Origin: Microbacterium sp.
Lineage (GTDB): Bacteria; Actinomycetota; Actinomycetes; Actinomycetales; Microbacteriaceae
DNA: 64,000 nt
Reading direction: 5' to 3'
Assembly (NCBI RefSeq): GCF_017305435.1
Contig: NZ_JAFKIP010000004.1
Location: forward strand, 372,001 to 436,000
The translations under genes and the position numbers were made by a program. The notes beneath the pieces are model-generated. The model searched no databases. It was not told the origin of the DNA and saw only the letters and a list, made by a program, of their open reading frames with translations. Below are positions 50,208-59,433 of the stretch, piece after piece (positions within the stretch are counted from its first letter, which is position 1; every line of letters begins with the position of its first letter).

Positions 50208-51787
50208 GTCGTCGTGCCCGCGCGCGGCGCACCGGCGCGGATGCGGCGTGAGCGCACCCGAGACCACACCCCCACGAGCACGAGGATGAGCACACTCCCC
50301 CAGCCGAGAGCAGTCTGGACCGCCGTCCCGGCGATCATCGCCGGAGTGAGGCCGGTGCGCAGCGGCACCGTCGTGACCATGGCACCGGGCTCGTCGGCGG
50401 GCAGGCTGTCGATCGTCTGCCCGTCCGCTCCGATCACCTGGCTCGTTCCGACCGTGGAGAGGTTCACGACGGCGCGGCCCGACTCGATCGCGCGCATGCG
50501 CGCGAAGGCGAGCTGCTGCAGGTTCTCGTCCGTCCCGCGGAAATCGGCGTTGTTCGTCTGGAACATGAACACCTGCGCACCCGCCTGCGCCCCGTCGCGG
50601 ATGACGTCGTCGTAGATGACGTCGAAGCAGATCGCGAGCCCGACCGGCACTCCGCCCACGTCGACAGCGGGTATCGCCGTGCCGGGTGTGTACTCGCGCC
50701 CGATGAGGTCGATGAGATCGGGGGCGAACTGACGCCAGAACGGGCGGTCGGGCACGTACTCGCCGAACGGCACCGGATGCCGCTTGTCGTACGTCGCGAC
50801 GGGGTTGTCGGCGCCGCGTTCCCAGACGAGTGCGGAGTTGAAGTACTCGTCGCCGCGCTGCGTCACCGCGCCGATCAGCAGCGGGGCGTCCACCCGGACG
50901 GCGAGTGAATCGAGCTCGCGCGCCACAGAGGCGTTCTGAGTGGGATCGGCGTCGACGCCGCCCTCGGGCCACAGCAGGACGTCGACGTCGTCCCCCTCGA
51001 TGGGGCGCGTCGCCGCGAGCTGGGCACGGAACACGTCGTAGGGTTCACGAACGTCGAAGTATCCGGCCGGTCCGTTGCCCTGCACAGCGCTGACGCGCAT
51101 CGTCCCGGCATCCATCGTCGGGAACTGAGGCGTGACGACGAGGACGGCGAGCGTGACGACGGTCGGCACGAGGCCGCGAAGGTCGCGGAACGCGCCGCGC
51201 CGGATGTACTCGAGCGCGGCGGCGCAGGCGAACACGATGAGGAAGGTGAGCCCGCTCATGCCCGTCCAGGACGCGACCTCCGCGAGCGGCGAGGATGCCT
51301 GGGTCACGCCGAGCCGTGCCCACGGGAACCCCCCGTACGGGAACGTGCCGAGCAGCTCCTCCCGAGAGACCCAGAGCCCCGCCACGAGGGCGGGAAGGGC
51401 GATCAGGCGGCCCCAGGGGCCCGGCGCGAGCCGCGGCATCCATCGATACGCCCAGGCGATGGGCACCGCCATCACCGCCGTGAGCGCCGCCTCGAGCGTC
51501 GACAGGGCGATCCAGGGGATCGGGCCGAGATAGCGCGCCGTGAAGGACAGGTTCACGAAGAACAGGGTCGCCCCGAAGGCGAAGCCGACGAGTACCGCCG
51601 CCCACGCGCGCCTCCCGATGAGGGCGACGAGAGCGAGCGGTACGGCGACGAACACCGCCGCCCACCAGGACAGGGCCGGGAACGCCGTCGTGAGGACGAG
51701 TCCGCCGGCCGCGGCCGAGAGCACCGCCCCCCACAGCGGCAGGACCGGACGCGGCAGGGGCGTGCCGCGCGGCGTGAGGCCCCTCAC
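50189..51787 (-). CDS. lnt: Apolipoprotein N-acyltransferase
   Basis: A 532-residue membrane enzyme. About six to seven N-terminal helices are followed by a nitrilase-type domain (about residues 215-480) with the triad E275 (LLWPEGG), K335 (TYDKRHPVP) and C387 (AICFDVIYD), then a last helix. It adds the third acyl chain to lipoproteins after Lgt and LspA. The Ppm1 glycosyltransferase domain fused to Lnt in Mycobacterium tuberculosis is absent. GTG at 51787 overlaps the helY stop by 4 bp. Confidence 0.93.
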   Translation of the reverse strand: MRGLTPRGTPLPRPVLPLWGAVLSAAAGGLVLTTAFPALSWWAAVFVAVPLALVALIGRRAWAAVLVGFAFGATLFFVNLSFTARYLGPIPWIALSTLEAALTAVMAVPIAWAYRWMPRLAPGPWGRLIALPALVAGLWVSREELLGTFPYGGFPWARLGVTQASSPLAEVASWTGMSGLTFLIVFACAAALEYIRRGAFRDLRGLVPTVVTLAVLVVTPQFPTMDAGTMRVSAVQGNGPAGYFDVREPYDVFRAQLAATRPIEGDDVDVLLWPEGGVDADPTQNASVARELDSLAVRVDAPLLIGAVTQRGDEYFNSALVWERGADNPVATYDKRHPVPFGEYVPDRPFWRQFAPDLIDLIGREYTPGTAIPAVDVGGVPVGLAICFDVIYDDVIRDGAQAGAQVFMFQTNNADFRGTDENLQQLAFARMRAIESGRAVVNLSTVGTSQVIGADGQTIDSLPADEPGAMVTTVPLRTGLTPAMIAGTAVQTALGWGSVLILVLVGVWSRVRSRRIRAGAPRAGTTTTSASD

Positions 51788-54270
51788 AACGACCCGTAGA
51801 CGACGATGCCGCGGCGCACGGACTCGAGCGCGGTGCGAGCGGTCGCGGCCACGGGCCCCTCGGCGACGAGCGACAGCTGGTCGAGCAGGTCGATCGTCTG
51901 CTTGCACCACCGCACGAAATCGCCCGCGGCGAGATCCGCCTCGTCGAGGACACGGTCCAGGCTCGCCCCGCGCGCCCAGGAGTGCATCGCCGTCGCGAGA
52001 CCCATCGAGACGGGCTCGGTGCCCGGCAGGCGATGGTCCTGCTCGAGGTCGTCGAGACGCGCCCACAGGGTCTGCGTCTCGCTGAGCGCCTGTCGGAACG
52101 CGCCGCGGGGCAGCCCGTGCTCTCCGGGACCGGCCTCATCACGGCGCGGCTCGTAGACGAGACAGCAGGCGAGGGCGGCGAGCCCGGGCGCATCCAGTGA
52201 GGCCCACAGCCCCTGGCGGAGGGCCTCGGCGACGAGCAGGTCGCGTTCGCCGTAGATACGCTTCATCGTCGCGCCTGCCGCCGTGAGCATCGTCCCGCCG
52301 TCGGCGCCGACACGCACGTAGTCGAGCGCCGCGAGGACGTCCACGACACGGTCGAAGACGCGCGCGACGGTCCCGGTGCGCGCCTCGATCTGGCGCCGGT
52401 TCTTCTCGACGCGACGCTCGAGCTTCGCGTACCGCTCCCCCCAGCGCGCGTGCGCCTCGCGATCGGGGCAGGAATGGCAGGGATGCCGCTGCAGGCGCGT
52501 CCGGAGCGCCTGGATCTCACGCGAACGTGCGTCGCGGATCCGCGCGGGTGCCGTCCGGTCGGCGCGGTTCAGCTTCTCGAGGTCGCTGAGTTCGCGGCGC
52601 ATGCCGGCGTAGGCGACGAAATCCCCGCGGTCGCACTGCATGGCTTTCGCGTAGCCGGCGAGCGACTCTTCGGCATCCTTCACCTCGCGAGCGAGGCCCA
52701 CGACCGCCCGGTCGGCCTGGAACTGCGCGAAGGAGGACTCCAGAATCTCTCTCGCGCGCTCGCGCCCGACCTGGTCGATGAGATTGACGGCCATGTTGTA
52801 GGTCGGCCGGAAGCTCGAGTTGAGCGGATACGTGCGGCGGGATGCGAGAGCGGCTACCGCCTGCGGATCGAGAGCCTCGGTCCACTGGATGACGGCGTGC
52901 CCCTCGACGTCGATGCCGCGGCGACCCGCGCGGCCGGTGAGCTGCGTGTACTCCCCCGAGGTGATCGCGACCCGCGCTTCGCCGTTGAACTTCTCGAGCT
53001 TCTCGAGGACGACGGTGCGGGCGGGCATGTTGATGCCCAGCGCGAGCGTCTCGGTCGCGAAGACGACCTTGACGAGCTTTCGCCGGAAGAGCTCCTCGAC
53101 GACCTCCTTGAACGCGGGCAGGAGCCCCGCGTGGTGTGCGGCGATGCCTCGCTCGAGGTTCTCGCGCCACTCCCAATAGCCGAGCACCTGCAGGTCGTCC
53201 TCCGCGAGCGTGCGGGTGCGCTCGTCGACGACGCGTCGGATCTCGTCGCGCTCCTCGCGTGTCGTGAGGCGCAGCCCCGATCGCCGCACCTGCTGTACGC
53301 CGCCGTCGCAGCCGGCACGGCTGAAGATGAAGAAGATCGCGGGCAGCAGGTTCGCGCGCTCCAGCAACTGGACGACCTGGGGGCGGTCCAGTCGCTCGAT
53401 GCGCTGCACATTCGACGACCGCACGGGGCGGCGCCCGCCGCGCGGCGGCCGCTTTCCGCTCTCCCGGCCCCCGGCAGAGCGGTACTGCTGCGCCTGCCGG
53501 TTGTTCTCGTAGCGCGAGCCGCTGCCGCCGCGGATCCGCATGAGCTCCTGGTTGACGAGTGCGGTCGCGACGCCCGCGCGATCGTCGAAGAGGGGCAGCA
53601 GGTCTCCGCGCACGAGCACGTGCTGCTCGAGCGGGACGGGCCGGGTCTCCGAGACGATCACCTCGGTATCGCCGCGGACGGTACCGAGCCAGTCGCCGAA
53701 TTCCTCCGCATTGGACACCGTGGCCGAGAGCGAGACGAGACGAACATGCGGCGGGAGGTGGATGATGACCTCTTCCCACACCGCCCCGCGGAACCTGTCG
53801 GCGAGGTAGTGCACTTCGTCCATGATGACGTAGCGCAGCCCCCGGAGTGCCGCCGCGTCGGCATAGAGCATGTTCCGGAGCACCTCGGTGGTCATGACGA
53901 CGACGCGCGCTCCGCCGTTGATGTTGGTGTCGCCGGTGAGGAGCCCGACCTCGTCCTCGCCGTAGACCTCCTGGAGCTCACGGAACTTCTGGTTCGACAG
54001 GGCCTTCATCGGCGTCGTGTAGAACGCCTTCTCCCCCGCTGCGAGCATCGCGAGATGGATCGCGAACTCTCCGACGATCGTCTTGCCGGCGCCCGTCGGG
54101 GCGGCGACGAGGACGCTCCGGCCGTCCTCGAGCGCGTGGCACGCCGCGATCTGGAAGGGGTCGAGCTCGAAGCGCTGCGTGGCGGCGAATGCCGCTGTGA
54201 ACGGGTGCGCACGGAGCGCCTGGGCCTGTGCGTACCGCGTCGCAGGATCGGTCGGCTCTCCGGCTGTCAT
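51784..54270 (-). CDS. helY: DEAD/DEAH-box helicase HelY (Ski2-like)
   Basis: An 828-residue superfamily 2 helicase. Walker A is APTGAGKT (about residues 55-62), motif II DEVHYLAD, motif III SATVSN, and motif VI TGRAGRRG. A C-terminal rRNA-processing arch-like region and a DSHCT domain follow, as in Ski2/Mtr4 proteins and mycobacterial HelY. It probably remodels RNA. ATG at 54270 overlaps the tatC stop (ATGA). The gene order tatA-tatC-helY is conserved among actinobacteria. Confidence 0.93.
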   Translation of the reverse strand: MTAGEPTDPATRYAQAQALRAHPFTAAFAATQRFELDPFQIAACHALEDGRSVLVAAPTGAGKTIVGEFAIHLAMLAAGEKAFYTTPMKALSNQKFRELQEVYGEDEVGLLTGDTNINGGARVVVMTTEVLRNMLYADAAALRGLRYVIMDEVHYLADRFRGAVWEEVIIHLPPHVRLVSLSATVSNAEEFGDWLGTVRGDTEVIVSETRPVPLEQHVLVRGDLLPLFDDRAGVATALVNQELMRIRGGSGSRYENNRQAQQYRSAGGRESGKRPPRGGRRPVRSSNVQRIERLDRPQVVQLLERANLLPAIFFIFSRAGCDGGVQQVRRSGLRLTTREERDEIRRVVDERTRTLAEDDLQVLGYWEWRENLERGIAAHHAGLLPAFKEVVEELFRRKLVKVVFATETLALGINMPARTVVLEKLEKFNGEARVAITSGEYTQLTGRAGRRGIDVEGHAVIQWTEALDPQAVAALASRRTYPLNSSFRPTYNMAVNLIDQVGRERAREILESSFAQFQADRAVVGLAREVKDAEESLAGYAKAMQCDRGDFVAYAGMRRELSDLEKLNRADRTAPARIRDARSREIQALRTRLQRHPCHSCPDREAHARWGERYAKLERRVEKNRRQIEARTGTVARVFDRVVDVLAALDYVRVGADGGTMLTAAGATMKRIYGERDLLVAEALRQGLWASLDAPGLAALACCLVYEPRRDEAGPGEHGLPRGAFRQALSETQTLWARLDDLEQDHRLPGTEPVSMGLATAMHSWARGASLDRVLDEADLAAGDFVRWCKQTIDLLDQLSLVAEGPVAATARTALESVRRGIVVYGSL

Positions 54271-55076
54271 GCGATCGGCCCGAGCTCGGCCCGGGCGCGC
54301 TTGGCGCGGCGGCGGTCGAAGAGCATCGACAGCCCGGCAGCCGCGAAGAAGAGCACGACGAGGATGCCGGCGAGCAGCAGCATGCTCACGACGTCGGCAG
54401 CGGGCGTCGCGAGCCCGGCGAACCCGACGGCGATGAGCACGGCGACGCGCCACGCCTTGAGGATCGCACGGCCGGTCATGATGCCGGCGAGGTTGAGCGC
54501 GACGAGGAAGACCGGCACGACGAAGGAGACCCCGACGACGATGACGAGCTTGAAGACGAAGTCGTAGTAGTACTTCGCCTGGAACCAGTTCGCCGCGCCC
54601 TCGGGCGTGAACGACGCCATGATCTCGACGATGTGCGGCATGACCCACCAGCCGACGAAGCAGCCCGCGAAGAACAGCGGGATCGCAGCGGCGACGAAGC
54701 CGATCGTGTAGCGGATCTCCTTGCGGGTGAGCCCGGGCATGAGGAATGCCCACAGCTGCCAGAGCCAGATCGGAGCGGAGATGATGATGCCGACCGCGAA
54801 TGAGATCCGCAGGCGCAGATCGAACGCGCCCGTGACGGTGTCGATCATGAGGCCGACGTCCTCGCCGCGCTTCTCCGCAACGACGCGGATGGGCTCGGTC
54901 ATCGCCCAGATGATCCAGTCGGTGAGGAAGTACGCCGCGACCATTCCGACCACGAGCGCGACGAGCCCGATGATGAAGCGCTTGCGCAGCTCGGTGAGGT
55001 GCTGCCCGAGCGACATGCGCTTGTCGCGGCGCGGCGGATCTTCCGTTCCGAGCGGCGGGTGTTCGGCCGTGGCCAC
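54267..55076 (-). CDS. tatC: Sec-independent protein translocase TatC
   Basis: A 269-residue core component of the twin-arginine translocase with six predicted helices. The HLTELRKRF segment (about residues 26-34) and the FTPEGAANWFQAKYYYD periplasmic loop are conserved TatC features. It binds the RR signal of folded substrates and recruits TatA. The GTG start at 55076 is 8 bp after tatA. No tatB gene is next to it, as in other actinobacteria, where tatB lies elsewhere. Confidence 0.96.
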   Translation of the reverse strand: MATAEHPPLGTEDPPRRDKRMSLGQHLTELRKRFIIGLVALVVGMVAAYFLTDWIIWAMTEPIRVVAEKRGEDVGLMIDTVTGAFDLRLRISFAVGIIISAPIWLWQLWAFLMPGLTRKEIRYTIGFVAAAIPLFFAGCFVGWWVMPHIVEIMASFTPEGAANWFQAKYYYDFVFKLVIVVGVSFVVPVFLVALNLAGIMTGRAILKAWRVAVLIAVGFAGLATPAADVVSMLLLAGILVVLFFAAAGLSMLFDRRRAKRARAELGPIA

Positions 55077-55084
55077 GGGTCCGG

Positions 55085-55366
55085 TCAGGAGGTGGTGTCC
55101 GGCGCGGCCGGCTTGGCCGGTTCGGACGCCGGCGCGGGAGGCTGGGCGACGTTCTGCGCGACGCCGGGTGCGGGAGACGCGGTGCTGTCGGTGGATGCCG
55201 CGGCATCCGCGTCGTCGCTCTTCATCGCCTTCATCTCACCCTTGAAGATGCGGGCGGACTGCCCCATGCTCTTCGCGAGCGCCGGGAGCTTGGCCGCACC
55301 GAACAGGAGCAGGATCACGATCAGGAGGATCCACAGGTGCGGACCGGCGAACAGGTTTCCCATCAT
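55085..55366 (-). CDS. tatA: Sec-independent protein translocase TatA
   Basis: A 93-residue pore-forming Tat component: one N-terminal membrane helix (about residues 9-24), the hinge FGAAKLPALAKSMG, an amphipathic helix and an acidic and Pro/Ala-rich tail. Two ATG codons stand in tandem at 55366 and 55363, preceded by AAAAGGGG; I chose the first. A TAGACT hexamer upstream suggests its own promoter despite lying downstream of pafC. Confidence 0.94.
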   Translation of the reverse strand: MMGNLFAGPHLWILLIVILLLFGAAKLPALAKSMGQSARIFKGEMKAMKSDDADAAASTDSTASPAPGVAQNVAQPPAPASEPAKPAAPDTTS

Positions 55367-55391
55367 GTCCCCTTTTCGGAAGCTTTCGGTC

Positions 55392-55397
55392 AGTCTA
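55392..55397 (-). promoter_or_regulatory. candidate -10 element for tatA-tatC-helY-lnt
   Basis: TAGACT on the minus strand, about 25 nt upstream of the tatA start. Confidence 0.5.
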
Positions 55398-55429
55398 CCC
55401 GCCGATGCGATGAGTACGCCCAGCGCCAC

Positions 55430-56398
55430 TCATCGATACTGCTCGAGCGCTGCCCGTGCCCATTGGGCCGTCGCGTCGCGGACGTCCGTGGGCCCCAGGA
55501 TCTCGAGTTCGCCGCCGAGACGGGTCGCGAGCCGCTTGAGGCTGCGCGCATCGCCCACGCGGATCCGCGCCGTCCGTGCATCGCGGGCGCCCGCGGGAGC
55601 GCCGCCTCCGGGCTCGACGACGAAGTCGTGGAGCAGCGGTTCGGCGCCGGGTCGATAGCGCACGTCGACGGCGACATCCGTCTCGGTCGGCTCGAAGAGC
55701 GCGGGAACGGCGTCGGCGGCGTGAGCGATGGGGATCTCCGTCAGCCGCACGTCCGACACGCGGTCGAGGTGGAAGGTGCGCATGGCCTCTCGCAGGTGGC
55801 ACCAGCCCTGCAGGTACCACTGCCCGTTCGCGATGTGCACCTTGACGGGATCGACGGTGCGGATCGTCTCGGGGGCGTCCGGCGCGCGGTAGCCGAATGA
55901 GACGGCGACACCGCGTCGGACGGCCTCGGCGACGGCGACGCGCACGTCGTCGACGGCCTCCGGCGCGACGATCACGTCCGCCGGCGTCGTGGATGCGCCA
56001 CGGGCGAGCTTGGCGAGAAGCCCGTGCACGACGCCGGAGTCGCCGACACCCGGCAGGGATGCCGCGAGCTGCAGACCCGCGAGGAGGGCCGCCGCCTCCC
56101 GGGCACTGAGCCGAGGCGTGCGCTCGAGTCCGACCGAGTTCGTGATGACGATGACGTCCTGCTGATCCAGCAGGTCCCAGTCGATGTCGAAGAGGTCGTT
56201 GGCCATCTGCCAGAAGCCGCCGTCGCCGGGCAGACCGATGACGGTGAGCTTCTCGACCATCGCGCGCATCTGCTCCACCGTGACGTCGAAGTCCTCCGCC
56301 GCTTCCGCGAGGGTCACTTCGCCCTTGCCGATGAGGTAGGGCACGAGCTGCAGGATGAGCGCCGCGCGGTCGGTCGCGAGGAGTGGGCGGGCGTTCAT
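55430..56398 (-). CDS. pafC: WYL-domain transcriptional regulator PafC
   Basis: A 322-residue protein with a winged helix at the N-terminus (about residues 10-75), a WYL domain (about 140-220; GQWYLQGWCHLREAMRTF) and a WCX C-terminal part. With PafB it forms the PafBC activator of the LexA-independent DNA-damage response in mycobacteria, probably sensing single-stranded DNA. It overlaps pafB by 4 bp (ATGA), and tatA follows after 63 bp, an arrangement shared with mycobacteria. Confidence 0.92.
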   Translation of the reverse strand: MNARPLLATDRAALILQLVPYLIGKGEVTLAEAAEDFDVTVEQMRAMVEKLTVIGLPGDGGFWQMANDLFDIDWDLLDQQDVIVITNSVGLERTPRLSAREAAALLAGLQLAASLPGVGDSGVVHGLLAKLARGASTTPADVIVAPEAVDDVRVAVAEAVRRGVAVSFGYRAPDAPETIRTVDPVKVHIANGQWYLQGWCHLREAMRTFHLDRVSDVRLTEIPIAHAADAVPALFEPTETDVAVDVRYRPGAEPLLHDFVVEPGGGAPAGARDARTARIRVGDARSLKRLATRLGGELEILGPTDVRDATAQWARAALEQYR

Positions 56399-57399
56399 GC
56401 GGCGCTCCCACCGGGCTGGTGCAGTGCGAGGACGCGCTCGAGCCGTGCGACGACTTCGGCACGGAGCGTCTCGGGCTCGACGACGCGCACCTCCGGACCG
56501 TAGGAGGCGAGTTCGTCGGCGAGGATGTGGACGTCGACGTACGGGACGTGGAAGCCCTGGCCCGCCGGCAGCGCGCGGCGGCTCAGCCGGAGCGCCGCCT
56601 CCGATCCCGGCGCGATCTCGACGAGGGCGCGCTGGCGCGCCGCGAGGGCGTCGAGCCCGGCGAGAGCGCGTTCGCCGGCGCCGTCGCGCTCCGTGAGGTC
56701 GAACGCGGTCTTCGTGACGTCCACGTCCGACGTGATGCGCGCGAGCAGGAACGTCCGCGGCTCGCCCTGATCCAGGTCGAACCCGTACACGTGCCAGCGC
56801 GCTTCGTATTCGACGAGGGCGAGCGGTCGGATGCGGCGCCGCTGCGCGGCATCCTCCCCCGCCTTCAGATACGAGAAGATCACGACGCGCCCCTGCTCGA
56901 TGGCGCTCTGCAGCGGTACGAACGCCGCCTCACGCAGATTGATCCGCGGCGAGTAGCCGATGATGGGAGCATCGACATCGCCCCCGAGCGCGCGGATCTT
57001 GCGGAGACCGCTCCGGGCGTCCGCCGACATGGAGCTCTCACTCCACACGCCTCCTGCGAGGTTCAGGACGGCGATCTCCGCGGGGCTGAACTCGATGTCC
57101 GCGGGGAGTTCGTACTCCGCCGTCGGGATCCGGTAGCGCGCCTCGCGCAGATCGTCGGGGTCCGCGTAGTCGCCGATCGTCTCCACCTGGATGCCGAGGC
57201 CGCGGAGGGTCTGCTTGTCGCGCTCGAACATCTTCTCGAGGGCGTCCTTGGAAGCCCCGGCGCTTGCCTGCTCGCGGTACCCCGCGACCGACGCGAGGAT
57301 CGTCTCCTTGGTGAGCCCGGATTCGGTCGCCATCAGCGCGACGACGAGGTTCACGAGGCGCTCCTCGGGCGCGGTGCGGGACGGACTCTCGGTGGGCAC
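56395..57399 (-). CDS. pafB: WYL-domain transcriptional regulator PafB
   Basis: A 334-residue paralogue of PafC: N-terminal winged helix (about residues 13-80), WYL domain (about 145-225; EYEARWHVYGFDLDQG) and WCX tail. It acts together with PafC. The GTG start at 57399 comes 6 nt after TAGGAT. In mycobacteria pafA and the proteasome genes lie upstream; here the upstream gene is an FKBP lipoprotein and none of those genes is present. Confidence 0.92.
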   Translation of the reverse strand: MPTESPSRTAPEERLVNLVVALMATESGLTKETILASVAGYREQASAGASKDALEKMFERDKQTLRGLGIQVETIGDYADPDDLREARYRIPTAEYELPADIEFSPAEIAVLNLAGGVWSESSMSADARSGLRKIRALGGDVDAPIIGYSPRINLREAAFVPLQSAIEQGRVVIFSYLKAGEDAAQRRRIRPLALVEYEARWHVYGFDLDQGEPRTFLLARITSDVDVTKTAFDLTERDGAGERALAGLDALAARQRALVEIAPGSEAALRLSRRALPAGQGFHVPYVDVHILADELASYGPEVRVVEPETLRAEVVARLERVLALHQPGGSAA

Positions 57400-57405
57400 T
57401 CGCCC

Positions 57406-57411
57406 ATCCTA
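57406..57411 (-). promoter_or_regulatory. -10 element for a leaderless pafBC transcript
   Basis: TAGGAT on the minus strand ends 6 nt before the GTG start of pafB. Confidence 0.55.
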
Positions 57412-57470
57412 GGCGTCGGCTGTATGCCCCGGGGTGGCGCCGCCGGCGGCGACAGCGCGTCGTGTCCGCG

Positions 57471-58388
57471 TCAGCCCGCCGCGGCCACCGGATCGATCCC
57501 CAGGATGTCGACGACGTACGCGGTCGCCGCCGCTCCGGCGGATGCCGCGGGTGCCACGACGAGCAGCTGTGAACCCACGGTGGCGCCGAGGAGCTGTCCC
57601 GCGAACGGCAGCTGCGAGTCGGTCGTCACTGCCTGTGAGGCGCCGTCCTCCCACGTCGAGGAGGTGACCTTGCGGGTGGTCCAGTCGACAGCGGTGTACT
57701 GCACGCGCACCGTGTCCTTCGCGGTGATCTCCGCGCCGGTGCCCTTCTTCAGCGTCTCGGCGGTGAGCTCGGCCGGCGCCGTGGCATCGGGGATGATGAC
57801 GCCGGGGCGGCCGTCCGGTGCGAGGACCACCGAGGGCATTCCGCGGCGGTCGTTGTACTGCGACGCGCCGTCGGCGGCGGCGAGGTAGACCTTCGTCAGG
57901 TCGAGCGTCATGACGATCGACTGGTCGGCGCCGATCCCCCAGCTCTGGGCGGCCTGCTCCGAGAGGCCCGACGCAGGAATCGCGGCGACGATCCGCGAGC
58001 CTTCTGTCGCGCACATCATCGCGTCGGCCAGCCCGGCGTAGTTCTCGCGCCACGCCGTCAGCGACTGGATCTGACCGCTTCCCGCCGCCACTGCCTTGCC
58101 CGAGGCGCCGTCCACGATCGAGACGCTGAAGAAAACGTCCTGCGCGTCGGAGGTGACGCGCCGCCCGTCGCCGACCGTCTCATCCGTGAACGTCGTCTTG
58201 TCGACGTTCACGGGAGCGTTCAGGGTCGTCTCGGGCGTTCCGAAACCGCCCGACGCGTGCACGACGTCGAAGATCGACGAGTCGGAGTCGACGCGGTCGC
58301 ACGAGGCGATACCCGGTGCGGACGCGCATGCGGCGAGGGTCAGGGCGGACAAGCCGAGGACGGCGATGACGGCAGGGATCCGAAGCAC
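57471..58388 (-). CDS. FKBP-type peptidyl-prolyl isomerase lipoprotein
   Basis: A 305-residue exported lipoprotein. The signal peptide ends in the lipobox LAAC with Cys21, a substrate for Lgt and Lnt. Two FKBP-like modules follow, the second clearest at about residues 200-300 (VQYTAVDWTTRKVTSSTWEDG in two adjoining parts, then PFAGQLLGATVGSQLLVVAP). It probably helps fold exported proteins on the outer face of the membrane. GTG at 58388 follows a TAGACT hexamer. A GC-rich palindrome at 57438-57451 may serve as terminator. Confidence 0.88.
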   Translation of the reverse strand: MLRIPAVIAVLGLSALTLAACASAPGIASCDRVDSDSSIFDVVHASGGFGTPETTLNAPVNVDKTTFTDETVGDGRRVTSDAQDVFFSVSIVDGASGKAVAAGSGQIQSLTAWRENYAGLADAMMCATEGSRIVAAIPASGLSEQAAQSWGIGADQSIVMTLDLTKVYLAAADGASQYNDRRGMPSVVLAPDGRPGVIIPDATAPAELTAETLKKGTGAEITAKDTVRVQYTAVDWTTRKVTSSTWEDGASQAVTTDSQLPFAGQLLGATVGSQLLVVAPAASAGAAATAYVVDILGIDPVAAAG

Positions 58389-58392
58389 CGGA

Positions 58393-59433
58393 TCAGTCTA
58401 CGTCCGGCGCGGCATCCACCCCGTCGCCGGTGCCCTGATCCGCCTGCCCCGCCGCGACCCTCGCCCCGTCGACGGCGCGCTGCGCCTCGCGGACGCGCTT
58501 GCGCAGGTTCTTGTCGGTGATCTCGCGGTCCCCGACGGCGCCGGGCGTCCACGCCTCGACATCGGCATCCGCATAGCTCGGCTTCTTGAGCGCGCGCTTG
58601 CGGACGTCGGGGGGCACGGCGCCGGGCGCGAGGCGGCGGGCCGTGATGAGGAAGCCGGTGTGCGCGACCATGCGGTGGTCGGGGCGCACCGCGAGGCCCT
58701 CGACGTGCCAGCCGCGGACCATCGTCTCGGTCGCCTCGGACTCGGTGAACAGTCCCGTCCCGCGGATGTACTCGGCGACGCGACTCAGCTGCGTCGCCGT
58801 CGCGACGTAGCAGAGGACCACGCCGCCCGGCGTCAGGACGTCGGCGACGGCGTCGATGCACTCCCACGGGGCCAGCATGTCGAGTACGACGCGATCGACC
58901 GAGCCCGGCTCGACGGCCGTGGGCAGCTCCTCGACGAGGTCGCCGACGACGACGCGCCAGGTGTCCGGCTCGTGACCGAGGAACGTCTCGACGTTGGCCT
59001 GCGCGACCTGGGCGAACTCCTCCCGCCGCTCGAACGAGACGAGGTGTCCTTCCGCGCCGATCGCGCGGAGCAGCCACAGCGACAGCGCGCCCGAGCCGAC
59101 GCCGGCCTCGACGACCGTCGCGCCCGGGAAGATGTCGGCGGATGCCAGGATCTGCGCGGCATCCTTCGGGTAGACGATCGCGGCGCCGCGCGGCATGGAC
59201 ATGACGAAGTCGCGCAGAAGGGGCCGGAGCGCGAGGTACTCGTGCCCACCCGAGTTCGTCAGGACCGAACCGTCGGGCTGACCGACGATCTGCTCGTGCT
59301 TCAGCACGCCGTGGTGCGTGTGCAGTTCGCCGTGCTCGCGCAGCGTCACGGTGTGCAGGCGGCCCTTCGGGCCGGTCAGCTGCACGCGGTCCCCCAGGCG
59401 GAAGGGGCCGCTCGGTCGCAGATCGGCGTTCAC
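58393..59433 (-). CDS. trmI: tRNA (adenine-58-N1)-methyltransferase TrmI
   Basis: A 346-residue methyltransferase that makes m1A58 in tRNA. The N-terminal beta domain (about residues 1-95) precedes a Rossmann fold with SAM motif VVEAGVGSGALSLWL (about 110-124) and the LDMLAPWE motif near 190. The M. tuberculosis homologue is about 280 residues; this one adds a charged C-terminal tail of some 60 residues rich in Ala, Arg and Asp. GTG at 59433 overlaps the HAD gene stop by 4 bp. Confidence 0.92.
   Translation of the reverse strand: MNADLRPSGPFRLGDRVQLTGPKGRLHTVTLREHGELHTHHGVLKHEQIVGQPDGSVLTNSGGHEYLALRPLLRDFVMSMPRGAAIVYPKDAAQILASADIFPGATVVEAGVGSGALSLWLLRAIGAEGHLVSFERREEFAQVAQANVETFLGHEPDTWRVVVGDLVEELPTAVEPGSVDRVVLDMLAPWECIDAVADVLTPGGVVLCYVATATQLSRVAEYIRGTGLFTESEATETMVRGWHVEGLAVRPDHRMVAHTGFLITARRLAPGAVPPDVRKRALKKPSYADADVEAWTPGAVGDREITDKNLRKRVREAQRAVDGARVAAGQADQGTGDGVDAAPDVD
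58395..58400 (-). promoter_or_regulatory. -10 element for a leaderless FKBP gene
   Basis: TAGACT on the minus strand ends 6 nt before the GTG start at 58388. The stop of trmI lies just upstream, so the promoter overlaps the end of that gene. Confidence 0.55.

Noticed and set aside
51788-52066. Longer lnt reading into helY
   Set aside because: The extra residues are shadow of helY; GTG 51787 overlaps the helY stop in the usual 4-bp manner.
54271-55206. Longer helY reading across tatC
   Set aside because: The extra part is the tatC shadow; ATG 54270 overlaps the tatC stop.
57438-57451. Palindrome CGCCGCCGGCGGCG as an operator
   Set aside because: It is simple GC-rich sequence of a kind expected by chance here and is better explained as a weak terminator after the FKBP gene.
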